Of a stretch of 64,000 bases of DNA, positions 26,793-35,762 are shown in pieces. The DNA comes from Leeuwenhoekiella polynyae (GTDB lineage: Bacteria; Bacteroidota; Bacteroidia; Flavobacteriales; Flavobacteriaceae): NCBI RefSeq assembly GCF_042683665.1, contig NZ_JBHUOO010000003.1, one strand, 5' to 3'. The notes under the pieces were generated by a model. That model did no database searches, was not told the origin of the DNA, and worked only from the letters and a program-made list of their open reading frames with translations. A program made the translations under genes and the position numbers. The first letter of the stretch is position 1. Every line of letters starts with the position of its first letter.

Positions 26793-27443
26793 ATGAAAAA
26801 AATAATTTTAACAGGTCTTACCGCACTATTTGGTGTGTTAGGAATTCAAGCTCAAGAGACAAAAGCAGATGGTTTAGACAATCCATGGCAGTTTAGAGTA
26901 CGGGGTGTTTTAGTTGCTCCAGATGAGAGCGCTTCAATAGAAGTAATTGGTGGTGGTACAGATATTTCCACTTCCTTTATTCCAGAATTAGATATTTCGT
27001 ATTATTTCACAAAGAACTGGTCTTTAGAATTGATTTTAGGAACTACAAAGCACGATGTCAAAGCGGTACATACAGCAGCGGGTGATGTTGATTTAGGCAG
27101 TGTATGGTTATTACCGCCTACATTAACATTTCAATACCACGTTACCGAGTTGGGTAATTTTAAACCTTATGTAGGTGCAGGTCTTAACTACACTATTTTT
27201 TACAGTTCAAAGTCTGGTTCTGTAATTGATGACGTAGATTATGATAATAGTTTAGGTTATGCGGCTCAGGTAGGTATTGATTATATGATTAGTGATAAAT
27301 GGTTTATCAACCTCGATGTCAAAAAGCTCTTTTTACAAACAGATGCTACAGTAAATGCAACAACTGCATTAAATGCTACTGTAAATGCTGATGTAGACAT
27401 AAACCCCTGGTTAATAGGTGTTGGTGTCGGAATTAAATTATAA
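26793..27443 (+). CDS. OmpW family outer-membrane protein
   Basis: 216 residues with a signal peptide (MKKIILTGLTALFGVLGIQAQ, cleavage after AQ) and an eight-strand beta-barrel pattern. Matches to OmpW include the opening NPWQFRVRGVLVAPDES, the region YYFTKNWSLELILGTTKHDV, GSVWLLPPTLTFQYH and FKPYVGAGLNYTIFY. The last residues GVGVGIKL are a normal barrel end. It is thought to pass small hydrophobic compounds. It has its own promoter and terminator. Confidence 0.9.
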   Translation: MKKIILTGLTALFGVLGIQAQETKADGLDNPWQFRVRGVLVAPDESASIEVIGGGTDISTSFIPELDISYYFTKNWSLELILGTTKHDVKAVHTAAGDVDLGSVWLLPPTLTFQYHVTELGNFKPYVGAGLNYTIFYSSKSGSVIDDVDYDNSLGYAAQVGIDYMISDKWFINLDVKKLFLQTDATVNATTALNATVNADVDINPWLIGVGVGIKL

Positions 27444-27463
27444 GCAAAAGATTCAATTATTTC

Positions 27464-27497
27464 AAAAAGTCTGGTATTTAATGCCGGGCTTTTTTTA
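27464..27497 (+). terminator. Intrinsic terminator after the OmpW-like gene
   Basis: Stem AAAAAGTCTGGTAT / ATGCCGGGCTTTTT with several G-U pairs, followed by a T-run. Confidence 0.8.
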
Positions 27498-27559
27498 TGA
27501 TTAGCAAAAACGATTAAAATGAAATGAATTATTTTAACGTCTTTTTAACCCCTTCATAC

Positions 27560-27567
27560 TAATTTTG
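27560..27567 (+). promoter_or_regulatory. -7 element for sprE (TAATTTTG)
   Basis: TAnnTTTG match 36 bp before the TTG start at 27604. No -33 TTG is evident at 19-21 bp. Confidence 0.5.
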
Positions 27568-27603
27568 CTACTTTGCAGTTATTGCTATATACTCTAAAAC
27601 GAT

Positions 27604-30156
27604 TTGCAAACTCTGGTACAAAAATTACTCGTTTTTCTAATGATACTGGCTGTTCTTGTGGGGTGCTCCCGCAAGAAAGACAAGTTTTTGTCGCGTAATT
27701 TTCACGCGATAACGGCTGAGTATAACATACTTTTTAACGGGCGGCAAGCCTTTGAGGAAGGTCGTGATGCACTTATTAATGGTTATCAAGATAATTTCTG
27801 GGCTATTTTACCCATTGAGCGTTTAGATTCACCAGATTTTATTCCTCTACCGGGAGAAGCTAAAGATCCCAGTTTTGAACGTTCTGAAGAAAAAGCTATT
27901 AAAGCCATACAAAAACACAGTATGGAAATTAACGGCACCGAGCGGAATCCTCAAATAGATGAGGCTTTTATGCTACTTGGTAAATCCCGTTATTACGATT
28001 TGCGCTTTGTGCGCGCTCTGGAAGCTTTCAACTATATCTTAGCGTATTATCCTGCGAGTAACACTATTGCACAAGCCAAAATTTGGAAGGCAAAAACCAA
28101 TTTACGTTTAGAGAAAACCAAAATTGCAATAGAAAGCTTGCACAAACTTCTTGAAGAAGAAGACGCGTTAGATCGTCAGGATTTTGCTGATGCTTCAGCG
28201 ATGTTGGCACAAGGGTATATTTATGAAGATCGCCTGGATAGCGCATTGGTTTATATTGAAAAAGCCGCTTATCTTACCCGTAAGAGTGAAGAAAAAGGTA
28301 GATATTATTTTATAAAAGGGCAATTGTATGACGTGATAGGTCAGAACCAATTGGCCAATGCAAATTATGATAAAGTAATCGATTTGAACCGTCGTTCACC
28401 ACGCCGGTATATGATTAATGCCTACATCAATAAAATCCGGAATTTTGACTACGAAACTCAGGATCAGGAACAACTTTTTGAATTGCTTACAGCTTTAGAA
28501 GAAAACCGCGAGAACCGCCCCTATTTAGATATCATTCAGAATCAATTTGCAGAATTTTACCGCAATGTAGGGCGTGAAGATTCCGCAGTTGCGTATTACA
28601 ACAAATCGATCGCTTCTCAAGGCGAAGACAAATACCTCACGTCACGTAATTATTTAAGTCTGGGAGATCTTAATTTTAATAATTCAGAATATATTACAGC
28701 AGGAGCTTACTACGATAGTACGCTTGCTTTTGTACCTGAAAAAACGCGTGAATATCGCAGTATCAATAAAAAGCGTGAAAATCTTAGCGACGTGATTCTC
28801 TATGAAGGTCTCGCTACCCGCAACGACAGTATTTTAAATCTTGTTAAGATGAATGATGCTGATCGTTTAGCCTATTTTGAAGGTTATATAGCAAAGTTAA
28901 AAGAGCAAAAAGCAAAAGATTCTATCGCAGCTGAGGTTGCTGAAGCTACTTTGGCTAACAACGAATTTTTTGTGGCAGATAACAATAACAGTCCACCATC
29001 TGCAAGCGGATTTTATTTTTATAGTCCGGTGCAAATAGCTCAGGGTAAACTTGATTTTAAAACCCGCTGGGGAAACCGCCCTAACGAAGACAACTGGAGA
29101 TTTTCTGATAAGCAGGCAAGCGCATTGGAGCAAAATGAGATTGCCGGAGAAGAAGATTTGCTTGAGACAGCAGAGAACGGTTTGTATAATGCAGACAATT
29201 ATATTAGTAAAATTCCTTCAGAAAAACCTATAATAGACAGTATTAGTACGGAGCGTAATTTTGCTTATTATCAGCTTGGTTTGATTTATAAAGAAAAATT
29301 GAGAGAACCTATTTTAGCAATAGATCGTTTAGAGCGTTTATTACTTAATGACCCTGAAGAGCGTTTAGTGCTTCCGGCTAAATACAATTTGTATCAACTT
29401 TATGAAGCGCAGGGAGATGCTTTCAACAGTGATAAATACAAGTTTGATATCCTTCAGAATTATGCAGATACACGTTATGCCAGTATAATTAGAAATCCTA
29501 ATGAGGCTTTAAGTCAGGATGAAGATAGTCCTGAAGTGTTGTATAACAAATTGTACCAGAGTTTTGAAAATCAGCAGTACGCTGATGTGATATCAAAGGC
29601 AGACAGCTATATAGATGAGTTTGCAGGAGATGCTTTTATTCCAAAATTTGAGCTGCTAAAAGCAACTGCGATAGGCCGTTATCAAGGTTATGAGGCTTAT
29701 GAGGATGCTTTAAATTATGTAGCACTCAATTACCCCAATCAAGAAGAAGGTAAAAAAGCAAAAGAGCTTTTAGATAAAGCTTTACCTCAATTGAAGAGCA
29801 AAAATTTTGTAGCTGATACCGAAGCTAAAAACTACAAGTTATTGTATGAGTTTAAAGCCAATCAGCGCGATTCAATTGGTAAAACACGCGATTCTATAAG
29901 TAGTTATTTAACAAAAAATAATCTAGGTGATATAAGCGTTTCTCAAGATGTTTACAACAGTGAGATTAGTTTTCTGACCATTCACGGTTTTAAGTCTAAA
30001 GTCGAAGCCTTATATTTTAAGGAACGGTTGATAGAAGCAAAATTGCTAGCGCGAAAAGAAGAGCAAGAGCCGGTTGTGATAAGTTCTGCAAACTACAGAA
30101 TTATACAGCTGCATAAAAATATAGATGCATATCAAAATTTAGAATCAGAACAATGA
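27604..30156 (+). CDS. sprE: Type IX secretion system TPR lipoprotein SprE/PorW
   Basis: 850-residue TPR lipoprotein of the SprE/PorW family, needed for gliding and type IX secretion in Flavobacterium. The lipobox is LVGC (Cys21), followed by SRKKDKFLSRNFHAITAEYN, typical of the family. Multiple TPR units run from about 100 to 760, with an Asn/Pro-rich low-complexity segment at 455-470 before FYFYSPVQIAQGKLDFKTRWGNR. The start is TTG at 27604: the ATG at 27640 would leave a signal peptide of nine residues with no basic start, so it is unlikely. Its stop overlaps the bactofilin ATG (ATGA). The association with the atp genes is also reported in F. johnsoniae, to my recollection. Confidence 0.85.
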   Translation: MQTLVQKLLVFLMILAVLVGCSRKKDKFLSRNFHAITAEYNILFNGRQAFEEGRDALINGYQDNFWAILPIERLDSPDFIPLPGEAKDPSFERSEEKAIKAIQKHSMEINGTERNPQIDEAFMLLGKSRYYDLRFVRALEAFNYILAYYPASNTIAQAKIWKAKTNLRLEKTKIAIESLHKLLEEEDALDRQDFADASAMLAQGYIYEDRLDSALVYIEKAAYLTRKSEEKGRYYFIKGQLYDVIGQNQLANANYDKVIDLNRRSPRRYMINAYINKIRNFDYETQDQEQLFELLTALEENRENRPYLDIIQNQFAEFYRNVGREDSAVAYYNKSIASQGEDKYLTSRNYLSLGDLNFNNSEYITAGAYYDSTLAFVPEKTREYRSINKKRENLSDVILYEGLATRNDSILNLVKMNDADRLAYFEGYIAKLKEQKAKDSIAAEVAEATLANNEFFVADNNNSPPSASGFYFYSPVQIAQGKLDFKTRWGNRPNEDNWRFSDKQASALEQNEIAGEEDLLETAENGLYNADNYISKIPSEKPIIDSISTERNFAYYQLGLIYKEKLREPILAIDRLERLLLNDPEERLVLPAKYNLYQLYEAQGDAFNSDKYKFDILQNYADTRYASIIRNPNEALSQDEDSPEVLYNKLYQSFENQQYADVISKADSYIDEFAGDAFIPKFELLKATAIGRYQGYEAYEDALNYVALNYPNQEEGKKAKELLDKALPQLKSKNFVADTEAKNYKLLYEFKANQRDSIGKTRDSISSYLTKNNLGDISVSQDVYNSEISFLTIHGFKSKVEALYFKERLIEAKLLARKEEQEPVVISSANYRIIQLHKNIDAYQNLESEQ

Positions 30157-30560
30157 GAAAAGACAGATCTGCAAAACTTCCGGAAGGAGGAAACAAACAA
30201 AACAGAATCAGTGAAGGGACGTCTATTGTAGGTGAAATTAAATCTGAAGGTGACTTTAGAATAGACGGCAAACTCGAAGGAAAAATTGAAAGTACCGGCA
30301 AAGTAGTAATTGGTAAAAATGGTCTCCTGAAGGGAACATTGATTTGTAAAGAAGCTGATCTTGAAGGTACTGTAGATGGCAACCTCAATGTCGAGGGTTT
30401 ATTAAATTTGAGAGCATCTGCTGTAGTAAAAGGTGATGTTGCTACGGGTAGGTTAGCGATAGAGCCGGGTGCCGACTTTAATGCGAGCTGTAATATGGGT
30501 AACGGCGTAAAAAATCTAAGCAACAACGATGTCAGAAAAGAAGCCGGAAAGTCCGCTTAA
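30153..30560 (+). CDS. Bactofilin family protein
   Basis: 135-residue cytoskeletal polymer-forming protein. The beta-helical core of about 85 residues shows short Gly- and Val-rich turns: EGDFRIDGKLEGKIES, GKVVIGKNGLLKGTL, EADLEGTVDGNLNVEG, AVVKGDVATGRLAIEPGA. Charged flexible ends flank the core. It starts in the sprE stop and overlaps atpZ by 32 bp, so it is probably translationally coupled to both. Confidence 0.92.
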   Translation: MRKDRSAKLPEGGNKQNRISEGTSIVGEIKSEGDFRIDGKLEGKIESTGKVVIGKNGLLKGTLICKEADLEGTVDGNLNVEGLLNLRASAVVKGDVATGRLAIEPGADFNASCNMGNGVKNLSNNDVRKEAGKSA

Positions 30561-30744
30561 GAGCTGGGCAAAATTTTCGACCATAGCTATACAGATGGGT
30601 GTAACCATTTATCTGGGTAATCTTTTTGGAGCCTGGTTAGACCGTAAATTTGAAACCACATTTTTAGAGCCTGTCGTGTCACTAATAGCTGTTTTCTTGT
30701 CTATGTATGTCATCATACGTGCCGTAAAAAGCCTTAATTCATGA
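30529..30744 (+). CDS. atpZ: AtpZ/AtpI family ATP synthase-associated protein
   Basis: 71-residue protein with two membrane helices (about 16-35 and 44-64) and the signature GNLFGAWLDRKFETT between them. AtpI/AtpZ proteins aid assembly of the c-ring and Mg2+ supply. It overlaps bactofilin at its start and the DUF6168-type gene at its end (ATGA), and leads into the atp genes. Confidence 0.85.
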   Translation: MSEKKPESPLKSWAKFSTIAIQMGVTIYLGNLFGAWLDRKFETTFLEPVVSLIAVFLSMYVIIRAVKSLNS

Positions 30745-31139
30745 ATCTTACAAAACCATTAACAACAGCTGCCTTGATTATCGTGGCTTTAGGTGTTGTT
30801 TTTTATTTTTTACATCTGGGTGTTTTAGACCTGCTTGATATAGAATTGCCTTATAATTTGCTCAACTTTTATCTTTTTGGAGCGATTAGTAGTTTAATCA
30901 TATGCCTAACATTTATAACGCTTCCTGAGTTGCTTCCGGAGCTTCACGATAAGCTGGGATTTATGTTTTTGTTTTCCATTTTTGCAAAACTCTTTTTACT
31001 GGCGTTAATTTTTAAGAATCTACTTTTTTCAGATACAGTTTTTACGAGAATGGAACGCCTTAGTATGCTGATACCCATATTTATATTCTTAATTTATGAG
31101 GTCTTGGTAATTGTTAAAATCTTAAAAAAACATTCTTAA
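30741..31139 (+). CDS. DUF6168 family membrane protein (AtpI-like position)
   Basis: 132 residues with four membrane helices (about 10-28, 40-60, 75-95, 108-127). It occupies the place of AtpI between atpZ and atpB. I associate it with Bacteroidota DUF6168, but it carries no diagnostic motif. It overlaps the atpZ stop. A role in F-type ATPase assembly is inferred from position only. Confidence 0.75.
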   Translation: MNLTKPLTTAALIIVALGVVFYFLHLGVLDLLDIELPYNLLNFYLFGAISSLIICLTFITLPELLPELHDKLGFMFLFSIFAKLFLLALIFKNLLFSDTVFTRMERLSMLIPIFIFLIYEVLVIVKILKKHS

Positions 31140-31182
31140 GTCTATTTCTTGATAAAAAAGGTGCATTTGTGAATAAAATGTT

Positions 31183-31190
31183 TAGTTTTG
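31183..31190 (+). promoter_or_regulatory. -7 element before atpB (TAGTTTTG)
   Basis: TAnnTTTG match 39 bp before ATG 31230, after a 90-bp gap. It suggests that the structural atp genes have their own promoter in addition to read-through from sprE. Confidence 0.5.
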
Positions 31191-31229
31191 CACCAAATTT
31201 TAGCAAGCCTGATTTTTTAAAAAACTATA

Positions 31230-32417
31230 ATGAAGATAACTTCTTTACCCATTCATTTTCTAGCTGTTATCAGTTTTCTATTGTGTGGATCACTGATAAA
31301 TGCACAAGAGCATAGTGTCGCGGAAGCCAATGACGAAGGACCTGTTAATACACAACAGGAAATTACCGATTACACTAATCATCACTTAAAGGATTCTCAC
31401 GATTTTCACTTGTTCTCTTATCAGGGAAGCGATGGGGAGCGTCATAGTGTGGGTTTTTCACTGCCAATAATTTTATGGGCAAGTAATGGTCCTGTAGCTT
31501 TTATGTCTTCAGAATTTCATCACGATATTGATGGGGAAGTAGTAGTAAAAAAGGGCGGAAGCCGTTTTGTTAATCTTCACGATAAAATTTATGAATTAGA
31601 AGAAGGAGCAGATGCAATTGTGATGGGAGAAGATCACCATCCTGAAAATGCACACAAGCCTTTTGATCTATCAATTACAAAGAGCGTATTGGGTATTCTG
31701 GTAGTTGGTTTACTATTGATTTTCTGGTTCGCTTCTTTAGGAAAGCAATACAAAAAGAAAAAAATACCAACTGGATTTGGTCGTATATTAGAGCCTTTGG
31801 TTATTTATGTGCGCGATGAGATTGCGCGTCCTAACATTGGGGAACATAAATACCGTAAGTATATGGGCTTCTTGCTCACGGTATTTTTCTTTATTTGGGT
31901 TTCTAACCTATTAGGGATGACGCCATTTGGTTTCAATATTACCGGTCAAATAGCAGTAACAGTTTGTTTAGCATTATTTACATTTTTTATAGTACAATTT
32001 AGCGGTAACAAAGATTACTGGAAACACATTTTCTGGATGCCAGATGTGCCCGTAATTATGAAAATCATTTTAATACCTATCGAAGTTTTAGGTATGTTAA
32101 CCAAGCCTTTTTCCCTTCTTATTCGTTTGTTCGCAAACATCACCGCAGGTCACGTGGTGGTAATGGGATTAATTGCCTTAATGATTACATTAAAAGCCCA
32201 GTTTGGCGCTGTAGGTTCTACAGGATTATCTCTGGTTCTTACCTTGTTCATCTCGGTTATTGAAATATTAGTTGCATTCTTGCAAGCATTCATCTTTACG
32301 ATGCTATCTGCATTGTTCATCGGGATGGCCGTGGCAGAACACGATCATCACCATGAGCATGACGCAGCGGGTCACGAGATAGATGATGTAGAGGATGTAA
32401 GAGAAGAGTTTGTTTAA
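31230..32417 (+). CDS. atpB: F-type ATPase subunit a with secreted N-terminal extension
   Basis: Proton-channel subunit of the F0 sector, 395 residues against about 270 in E. coli. The first 25 residues are a signal peptide (ending INAQ). An extra periplasmic part of about 120 residues precedes the standard subunit (from about 150). The channel helix has the essential Arg299 in KPFSLLIRLFANITAGH, and the final helices VIEILVAFLQAFIFTMLSALF are standard. The C-terminus has a His-rich segment (AEHDHHHEHDAAGHEID). The extension occurs in Bacteroidota a-subunits to my knowledge. Confidence 0.95.
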   Translation: MKITSLPIHFLAVISFLLCGSLINAQEHSVAEANDEGPVNTQQEITDYTNHHLKDSHDFHLFSYQGSDGERHSVGFSLPIILWASNGPVAFMSSEFHHDIDGEVVVKKGGSRFVNLHDKIYELEEGADAIVMGEDHHPENAHKPFDLSITKSVLGILVVGLLLIFWFASLGKQYKKKKIPTGFGRILEPLVIYVRDEIARPNIGEHKYRKYMGFLLTVFFFIWVSNLLGMTPFGFNITGQIAVTVCLALFTFFIVQFSGNKDYWKHIFWMPDVPVIMKIILIPIEVLGMLTKPFSLLIRLFANITAGHVVVMGLIALMITLKAQFGAVGSTGLSLVLTLFISVIEILVAFLQAFIFTMLSALFIGMAVAEHDHHHEHDAAGHEIDDVEDVREEFV

Positions 32418-32434
32418 TTTTTAAATCAATTGTT

Positions 32435-32623
32435 ATGTACAATTTAATTGGAGCTGGATTAATCGTTATCGGTGGAGGTATCGGACTAGGACAAATCGGT
32501 GGTAAAGCGATGGAAGGTATCGCGCGTCAACCTGAAGCGGCTGGTAAGATTCAAACTGCGATGATTATCATTGGTGCACTTTTAGAAGGTCTTGCTTTCG
32601 GTGCGTTGATCTTAGGTAAATAA
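32435..32623 (+). CDS. atpE: F-type ATPase subunit c
   Basis: 62-residue double-helix proteolipid that forms the rotor ring. The ion-binding carboxylate is Glu51 in LLEGLAFGALI. Gln20 in the first helix is present, but Ser/Thr ligands after Glu51 found in Na+-type rings are missing, favouring H+ (inference). The loop ARQPEAAGKIQ is the conserved polar loop. It begins 17 bp after atpB and is followed by a strong hairpin. Confidence 0.96.
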   Translation: MYNLIGAGLIVIGGGIGLGQIGGKAMEGIARQPEAAGKIQTAMIIIGALLEGLAFGALILGK

Positions 32624-32643
32624 TCATAGCTTAAACAACTAAG

Positions 32644-32682
32644 CAATTCCTGTAACGGTTGGTTACAGGAGTTGTTTTATTT
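32644..32682 (+). terminator. Hairpin between atpE and atpF (attenuator or processing site)
   Basis: 13-bp stem CAATTCCTGTAAC / GTTACAGGAGTTG (one G-U pair), loop GGTTG, followed by TTTTATTT. It may partly terminate or protect the atpE message, raising subunit c relative to later subunits. Confidence 0.65.
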
Positions 32683-32699
32683 AAAACATTAAATTAAAG

Positions 32700-33200
32700 A
32701 TGGATCAATTATTAAATGATTTTTCTCCGGGCTTGTTTGTTATGCAAGCTGTTATTTTATTAATCCTCATCTTATTGATGAAGAAGTTCGCCTGGAAACC
32801 TATTTTAAACTCACTTGATGAGCGTGAGCAAGGTATTCAAGGAGCATTAGAAGCTGCAGAAAAAGCGCGTTTGGAGATGAAAAATCTTCAGGCAGATAAC
32901 GAGAAAGCTTTGCAAGAAGCACGTATTGAGCGTGATGCTATGTTAAAAGAAGCTCGTGAGATCAGAACAAAGATGATCTCAGAAGCTGAAGATGATGCAA
33001 AATCACAAGCTGATAAAATCATTACTCAGGCTCAGGAAGCTATCGCTGCAGAAAAACGTGCAGCTGTGGCAGAACTTAAAAGTCAGGTAGCAGAATTGTC
33101 TTTAGAGATTGCTGAAAAAGTGGTTAAAGACGAACTTTCTGATAAGAAAAAACAAATGCAGTATGTAGAAAAAATGCTGCAAGACGCTACCCTTAACTAA
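32700..33200 (+). CDS. atpF: F-type ATPase subunit b
   Basis: 166-residue stator subunit. One membrane helix (about 8-28) leads into a long Ala/Glu/Lys-rich coiled coil (KFAWKPILNSLDEREQGIQGALEAA...). The motif FAWKPILNSLDER matches the usual b-subunit junction. Length and charge pattern are normal. It forms the peripheral stalk with AtpH. Confidence 0.95.
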   Translation: MDQLLNDFSPGLFVMQAVILLILILLMKKFAWKPILNSLDEREQGIQGALEAAEKARLEMKNLQADNEKALQEARIERDAMLKEAREIRTKMISEAEDDAKSQADKIITQAQEAIAAEKRAAVAELKSQVAELSLEIAEKVVKDELSDKKKQMQYVEKMLQDATLN

Positions 33201-33215
33201 TAAAACCAGCAGTTC

Positions 33216-33755
33216 ATGTCTTCAAGAGCAGCAATACGTTATGCAAAAGCAATTCTAGATCAGGCCAAAGATAAAGGTACTGAAGAAGTTGTTTTTGGTA
33301 ATATGAAATCTATTGATGCGACACTAAGTGCTAGTAAAGAATTACGCAGTGTGCTTAAGAGTCCGGTTATTAAAGCTGAAGATAAAAGAGCTTCTCTAAA
33401 CGCTATTTTTGCAGGATATGATCCCAGCACTTTAGGCTTAATCGAACTTTTAGTAGATAAAAAGCGTACCTCTCTTTTAGGTCAGGTAGCAAAAAGTTAT
33501 TTAGACCTTTACAATGCGTCTAAAGGAATTATAGTAGCTCACGTTACAACAGCTGTAGAACTTGATTCTAGTTTAGAATCTAAAGTTTTGGCTAAAGTAA
33601 AAGAGCTTACAAACAGTACCGAAGTAACCTTAGAACATCACATAGATTCCAGCATTATAGGTGGGTTTATTCTTCGTGTAGGAGATGTACAGTACGATGC
33701 AAGTATAGATAATCAACTGGCAAGCGTACAAAAAGAATTTAGTAAACGTTTATAA
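33216..33755 (+). CDS. atpH: F-type ATPase subunit delta
   Basis: 179-residue OSCP/delta family protein that joins the stator to the F1 crown. The start SSRAAIRYAKAILDQA and the C-terminal ...HHIDSSIIGGFILRVGDVQYDASIDNQL match the family. Normal length. 15 bp after atpF and 50 bp before atpA. Confidence 0.94.
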   Translation: MSSRAAIRYAKAILDQAKDKGTEEVVFGNMKSIDATLSASKELRSVLKSPVIKAEDKRASLNAIFAGYDPSTLGLIELLVDKKRTSLLGQVAKSYLDLYNASKGIIVAHVTTAVELDSSLESKVLAKVKELTNSTEVTLEHHIDSSIIGGFILRVGDVQYDASIDNQLASVQKEFSKRL

Positions 33756-33805
33756 TTACAACTTAGCTTTGAGTTGTATCAAAGCTTACTTAGATATCAA
33801 ACAAA

Positions 33806-35386
33806 ATGGCAGAAGTAAAACCAGCTGAAGTTTCAACAATTTTAAAGAAACAACTTTCAGGCTTTGAAGCATCAGCTTCATTAGATGAGGTAGGAACAGT
33901 ACTCACCGTAGGTGATGGTATTGCCCGTGTTTATGGTCTTTCTAACGCACAATACGGAGAACTCGTATCATTTGACGGAGGTCTTGAAGGTATTGTATTG
34001 AACTTAGAAGAAGATAACGTAGGGGTTGTACTCTTAGGTCCTTCTAAAGAAGTAAAAGAAGGTGCTACAGTAAAACGTACACAACGTATTGCTTCTATTA
34101 ATGTAGGTGAAGGTATTGTAGGTCGTGTAGTAAACACGCTAGGTCAGCCTATAGACGGTAAAGGTGCTATACAAGGAGAGACATATGAGATGCCATTAGA
34201 GCGTAAAGCCCCTGGTGTAATCTATCGTCAGCCGGTAAATGAGCCGCTTCAAACAGGTATCAAATCTATTGATGCAATGATCCCGGTAGGTCGTGGTCAG
34301 CGTGAGCTAGTTATTGGTGACCGTCAGACTGGTAAGACTACCGTTTGTATCGATACCATTTTAAATCAAAAAGAATTTTATGATGCAGGTGAGCCTGTTT
34401 ACTGTATCTATGTTGCTGTAGGTCAGAAAGCTTCTACCGTTGCAGGTATTGCTAACGTTCTTGAAGAAAAGGGAGCTTTAGCATATACTACTATTGTAGC
34501 TGCAAATGCATCAGATCCTGCTCCTATGCAGGTATATGCTCCTTTTGCAGGTGCTGCAATTGGTGAGTACTTTAGAGATACAGGTCGTCCTGCTTTGATC
34601 ATCTATGATGATTTATCTAAGCAAGCGGTTGCATATCGTGAGGTATCACTTTTATTACGTCGTCCACCCGGTCGTGAAGCATATCCTGGTGATGTTTTCT
34701 TCTTACACTCTCGTTTATTAGAGCGTGCTGCAAAAGTTATTGCAGATGATGATATTGCAAAAAACATGAATGATCTTCCTGATAGTTTAAAACCTATCGT
34801 AAAAGGTGGTGGTTCATTAACTGCACTTCCTATCATTGAGACACAAGCAGGTGACGTTTCTGCGTATATCCCTACTAACGTAATTTCGATTACTGATGGT
34901 CAGATTTTCTTAGATGGTGACTTGTTTAACTCAGGTGTACGTCCCGCGATTAATGTAGGTATTTCGGTATCACGTGTAGGTGGATCAGCACAGATTAAAT
35001 CTATGAAGAAAGTTTCTGGTACTCTTAAATTAGACCAGGCTGCTTTCCGAGAATTAGAAGCTTTTGCTAAGTTTGGTTCAGACCTTGATGCTGCTACTTT
35101 AAGCGTAATTGAAAAAGGGAAACGTAACGTAGAGATCTTAAAGCAAGCTGAGAATACACCATACACCGTAGAAGATCAGATTGCTATTATTTATGCAGGT
35201 TCAAAGAACTTATTGCGTAATGTGCCTATCGATAAAGTAAAAGCATTTGAGACAGACTATCTTGAATTCTTGAATGCTAAGCACAGAGACGTTTTAGATA
35301 CTTTAAAAGCAGGTAAATTAACAGACGAAGTTATCGATACGCTGACTACTGTTGCAAATGACCTTGCTTCTCGATATAAGAAGTAA
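33806..35386 (+). CDS. atpA: F-type ATPase subunit alpha
   Basis: 526-residue F1 subunit with the regulatory nucleotide site. Walker A is GDRQTGKTT; the Arg-finger region is in SVSRVGGSAQIKSMK. The N-terminal KKQLSGFE and VGDGIARVYGL segments and the C-terminal NAKHRDVLDTLKAGKLTDE are standard. Length is normal. The gap to atpG is 401 bp and is occupied by an inserted gene. Confidence 0.98.
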   Translation: MAEVKPAEVSTILKKQLSGFEASASLDEVGTVLTVGDGIARVYGLSNAQYGELVSFDGGLEGIVLNLEEDNVGVVLLGPSKEVKEGATVKRTQRIASINVGEGIVGRVVNTLGQPIDGKGAIQGETYEMPLERKAPGVIYRQPVNEPLQTGIKSIDAMIPVGRGQRELVIGDRQTGKTTVCIDTILNQKEFYDAGEPVYCIYVAVGQKASTVAGIANVLEEKGALAYTTIVAANASDPAPMQVYAPFAGAAIGEYFRDTGRPALIIYDDLSKQAVAYREVSLLLRRPPGREAYPGDVFFLHSRLLERAAKVIADDDIAKNMNDLPDSLKPIVKGGGSLTALPIIETQAGDVSAYIPTNVISITDGQIFLDGDLFNSGVRPAINVGISVSRVGGSAQIKSMKKVSGTLKLDQAAFRELEAFAKFGSDLDAATLSVIEKGKRNVEILKQAENTPYTVEDQIAIIYAGSKNLLRNVPIDKVKAFETDYLEFLNAKHRDVLDTLKAGKLTDEVIDTLTTVANDLASRYKK

Positions 35387-35388
35387 TT

Positions 35389-35412
35389 CTTAATTCTGAA
35401 TGGAGAATTAAG
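35389..35412. repeat. Left-flank inverted repeat of the inserted cassette
   Basis: Perfect 9-bp arms CTTAATTCT / AGAATTAAG around GAATGG, ending directly at the ATG of the four-helix-bundle gene. AT-rich flanks of this type are typical around such genes. Confidence 0.6.
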
Positions 35413-35757
35413 ATGGCATATGTTCCTCGAAATAATGCAATTGTTGATAAGTCATTTCATTTTGCTTGTGATATAGTTATTTATACACAATCGTTGAAAT
35501 CAAATGGATTCTATGAAATAGGAGGTCAGCTTTTAAAATCAGGAACAAGTATTGGAGCTAATATAAGGGAATCTCAAAGAGCTGTTAGCACTAAAGATTT
35601 TAAAAATAAGTTGGGTATCGCTTTAAAAGAAGCAGAAGAAACTCAATATTGGATGCAAATTATAGAACACACCGGGATAGCTAGTGTTCCACAAGAGCTT
35701 CCGGGAAATTGTGAGGAGTTAATAAAGTTATTGGTTAGTATAATCAAAAATTCATAA
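35413..35757 (+). CDS. Four-helix-bundle protein (23S rRNA intervening-sequence protein family)
   Basis: 114-residue all-helical protein of the S23/IVP family (TIGR02436 type). Diagnostic segments are FHFACDIVIYTQSL, LLKSGTSIGANIRESQRAVSTKDFKNKLGIALKEAEETQYWM and the helical end. Such proteins are known from IVS elements in 23S rRNA genes and from many scattered chromosomal sites; function unknown. Here it sits in the same sense between atpA and atpG, where there is normally no gene, flanked by AT-rich inverted repeats, so it looks like an insertion that leaves the operon readable. Confidence 0.9.
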   Translation: MAYVPRNNAIVDKSFHFACDIVIYTQSLKSNGFYEIGGQLLKSGTSIGANIRESQRAVSTKDFKNKLGIALKEAEETQYWMQIIEHTGIASVPQELPGNCEELIKLLVSIIKNS

Positions 35758-35762
35758 TTCCA

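Noticed and set aside
30101..30526. 141-codon frame antisense to bactofilin
   Set aside because: It lies opposite a convincing beta-helical protein that overlaps sprE and atpZ, and its own residues (Leu/Pro/Ser-rich) look like a reading-frame shadow.
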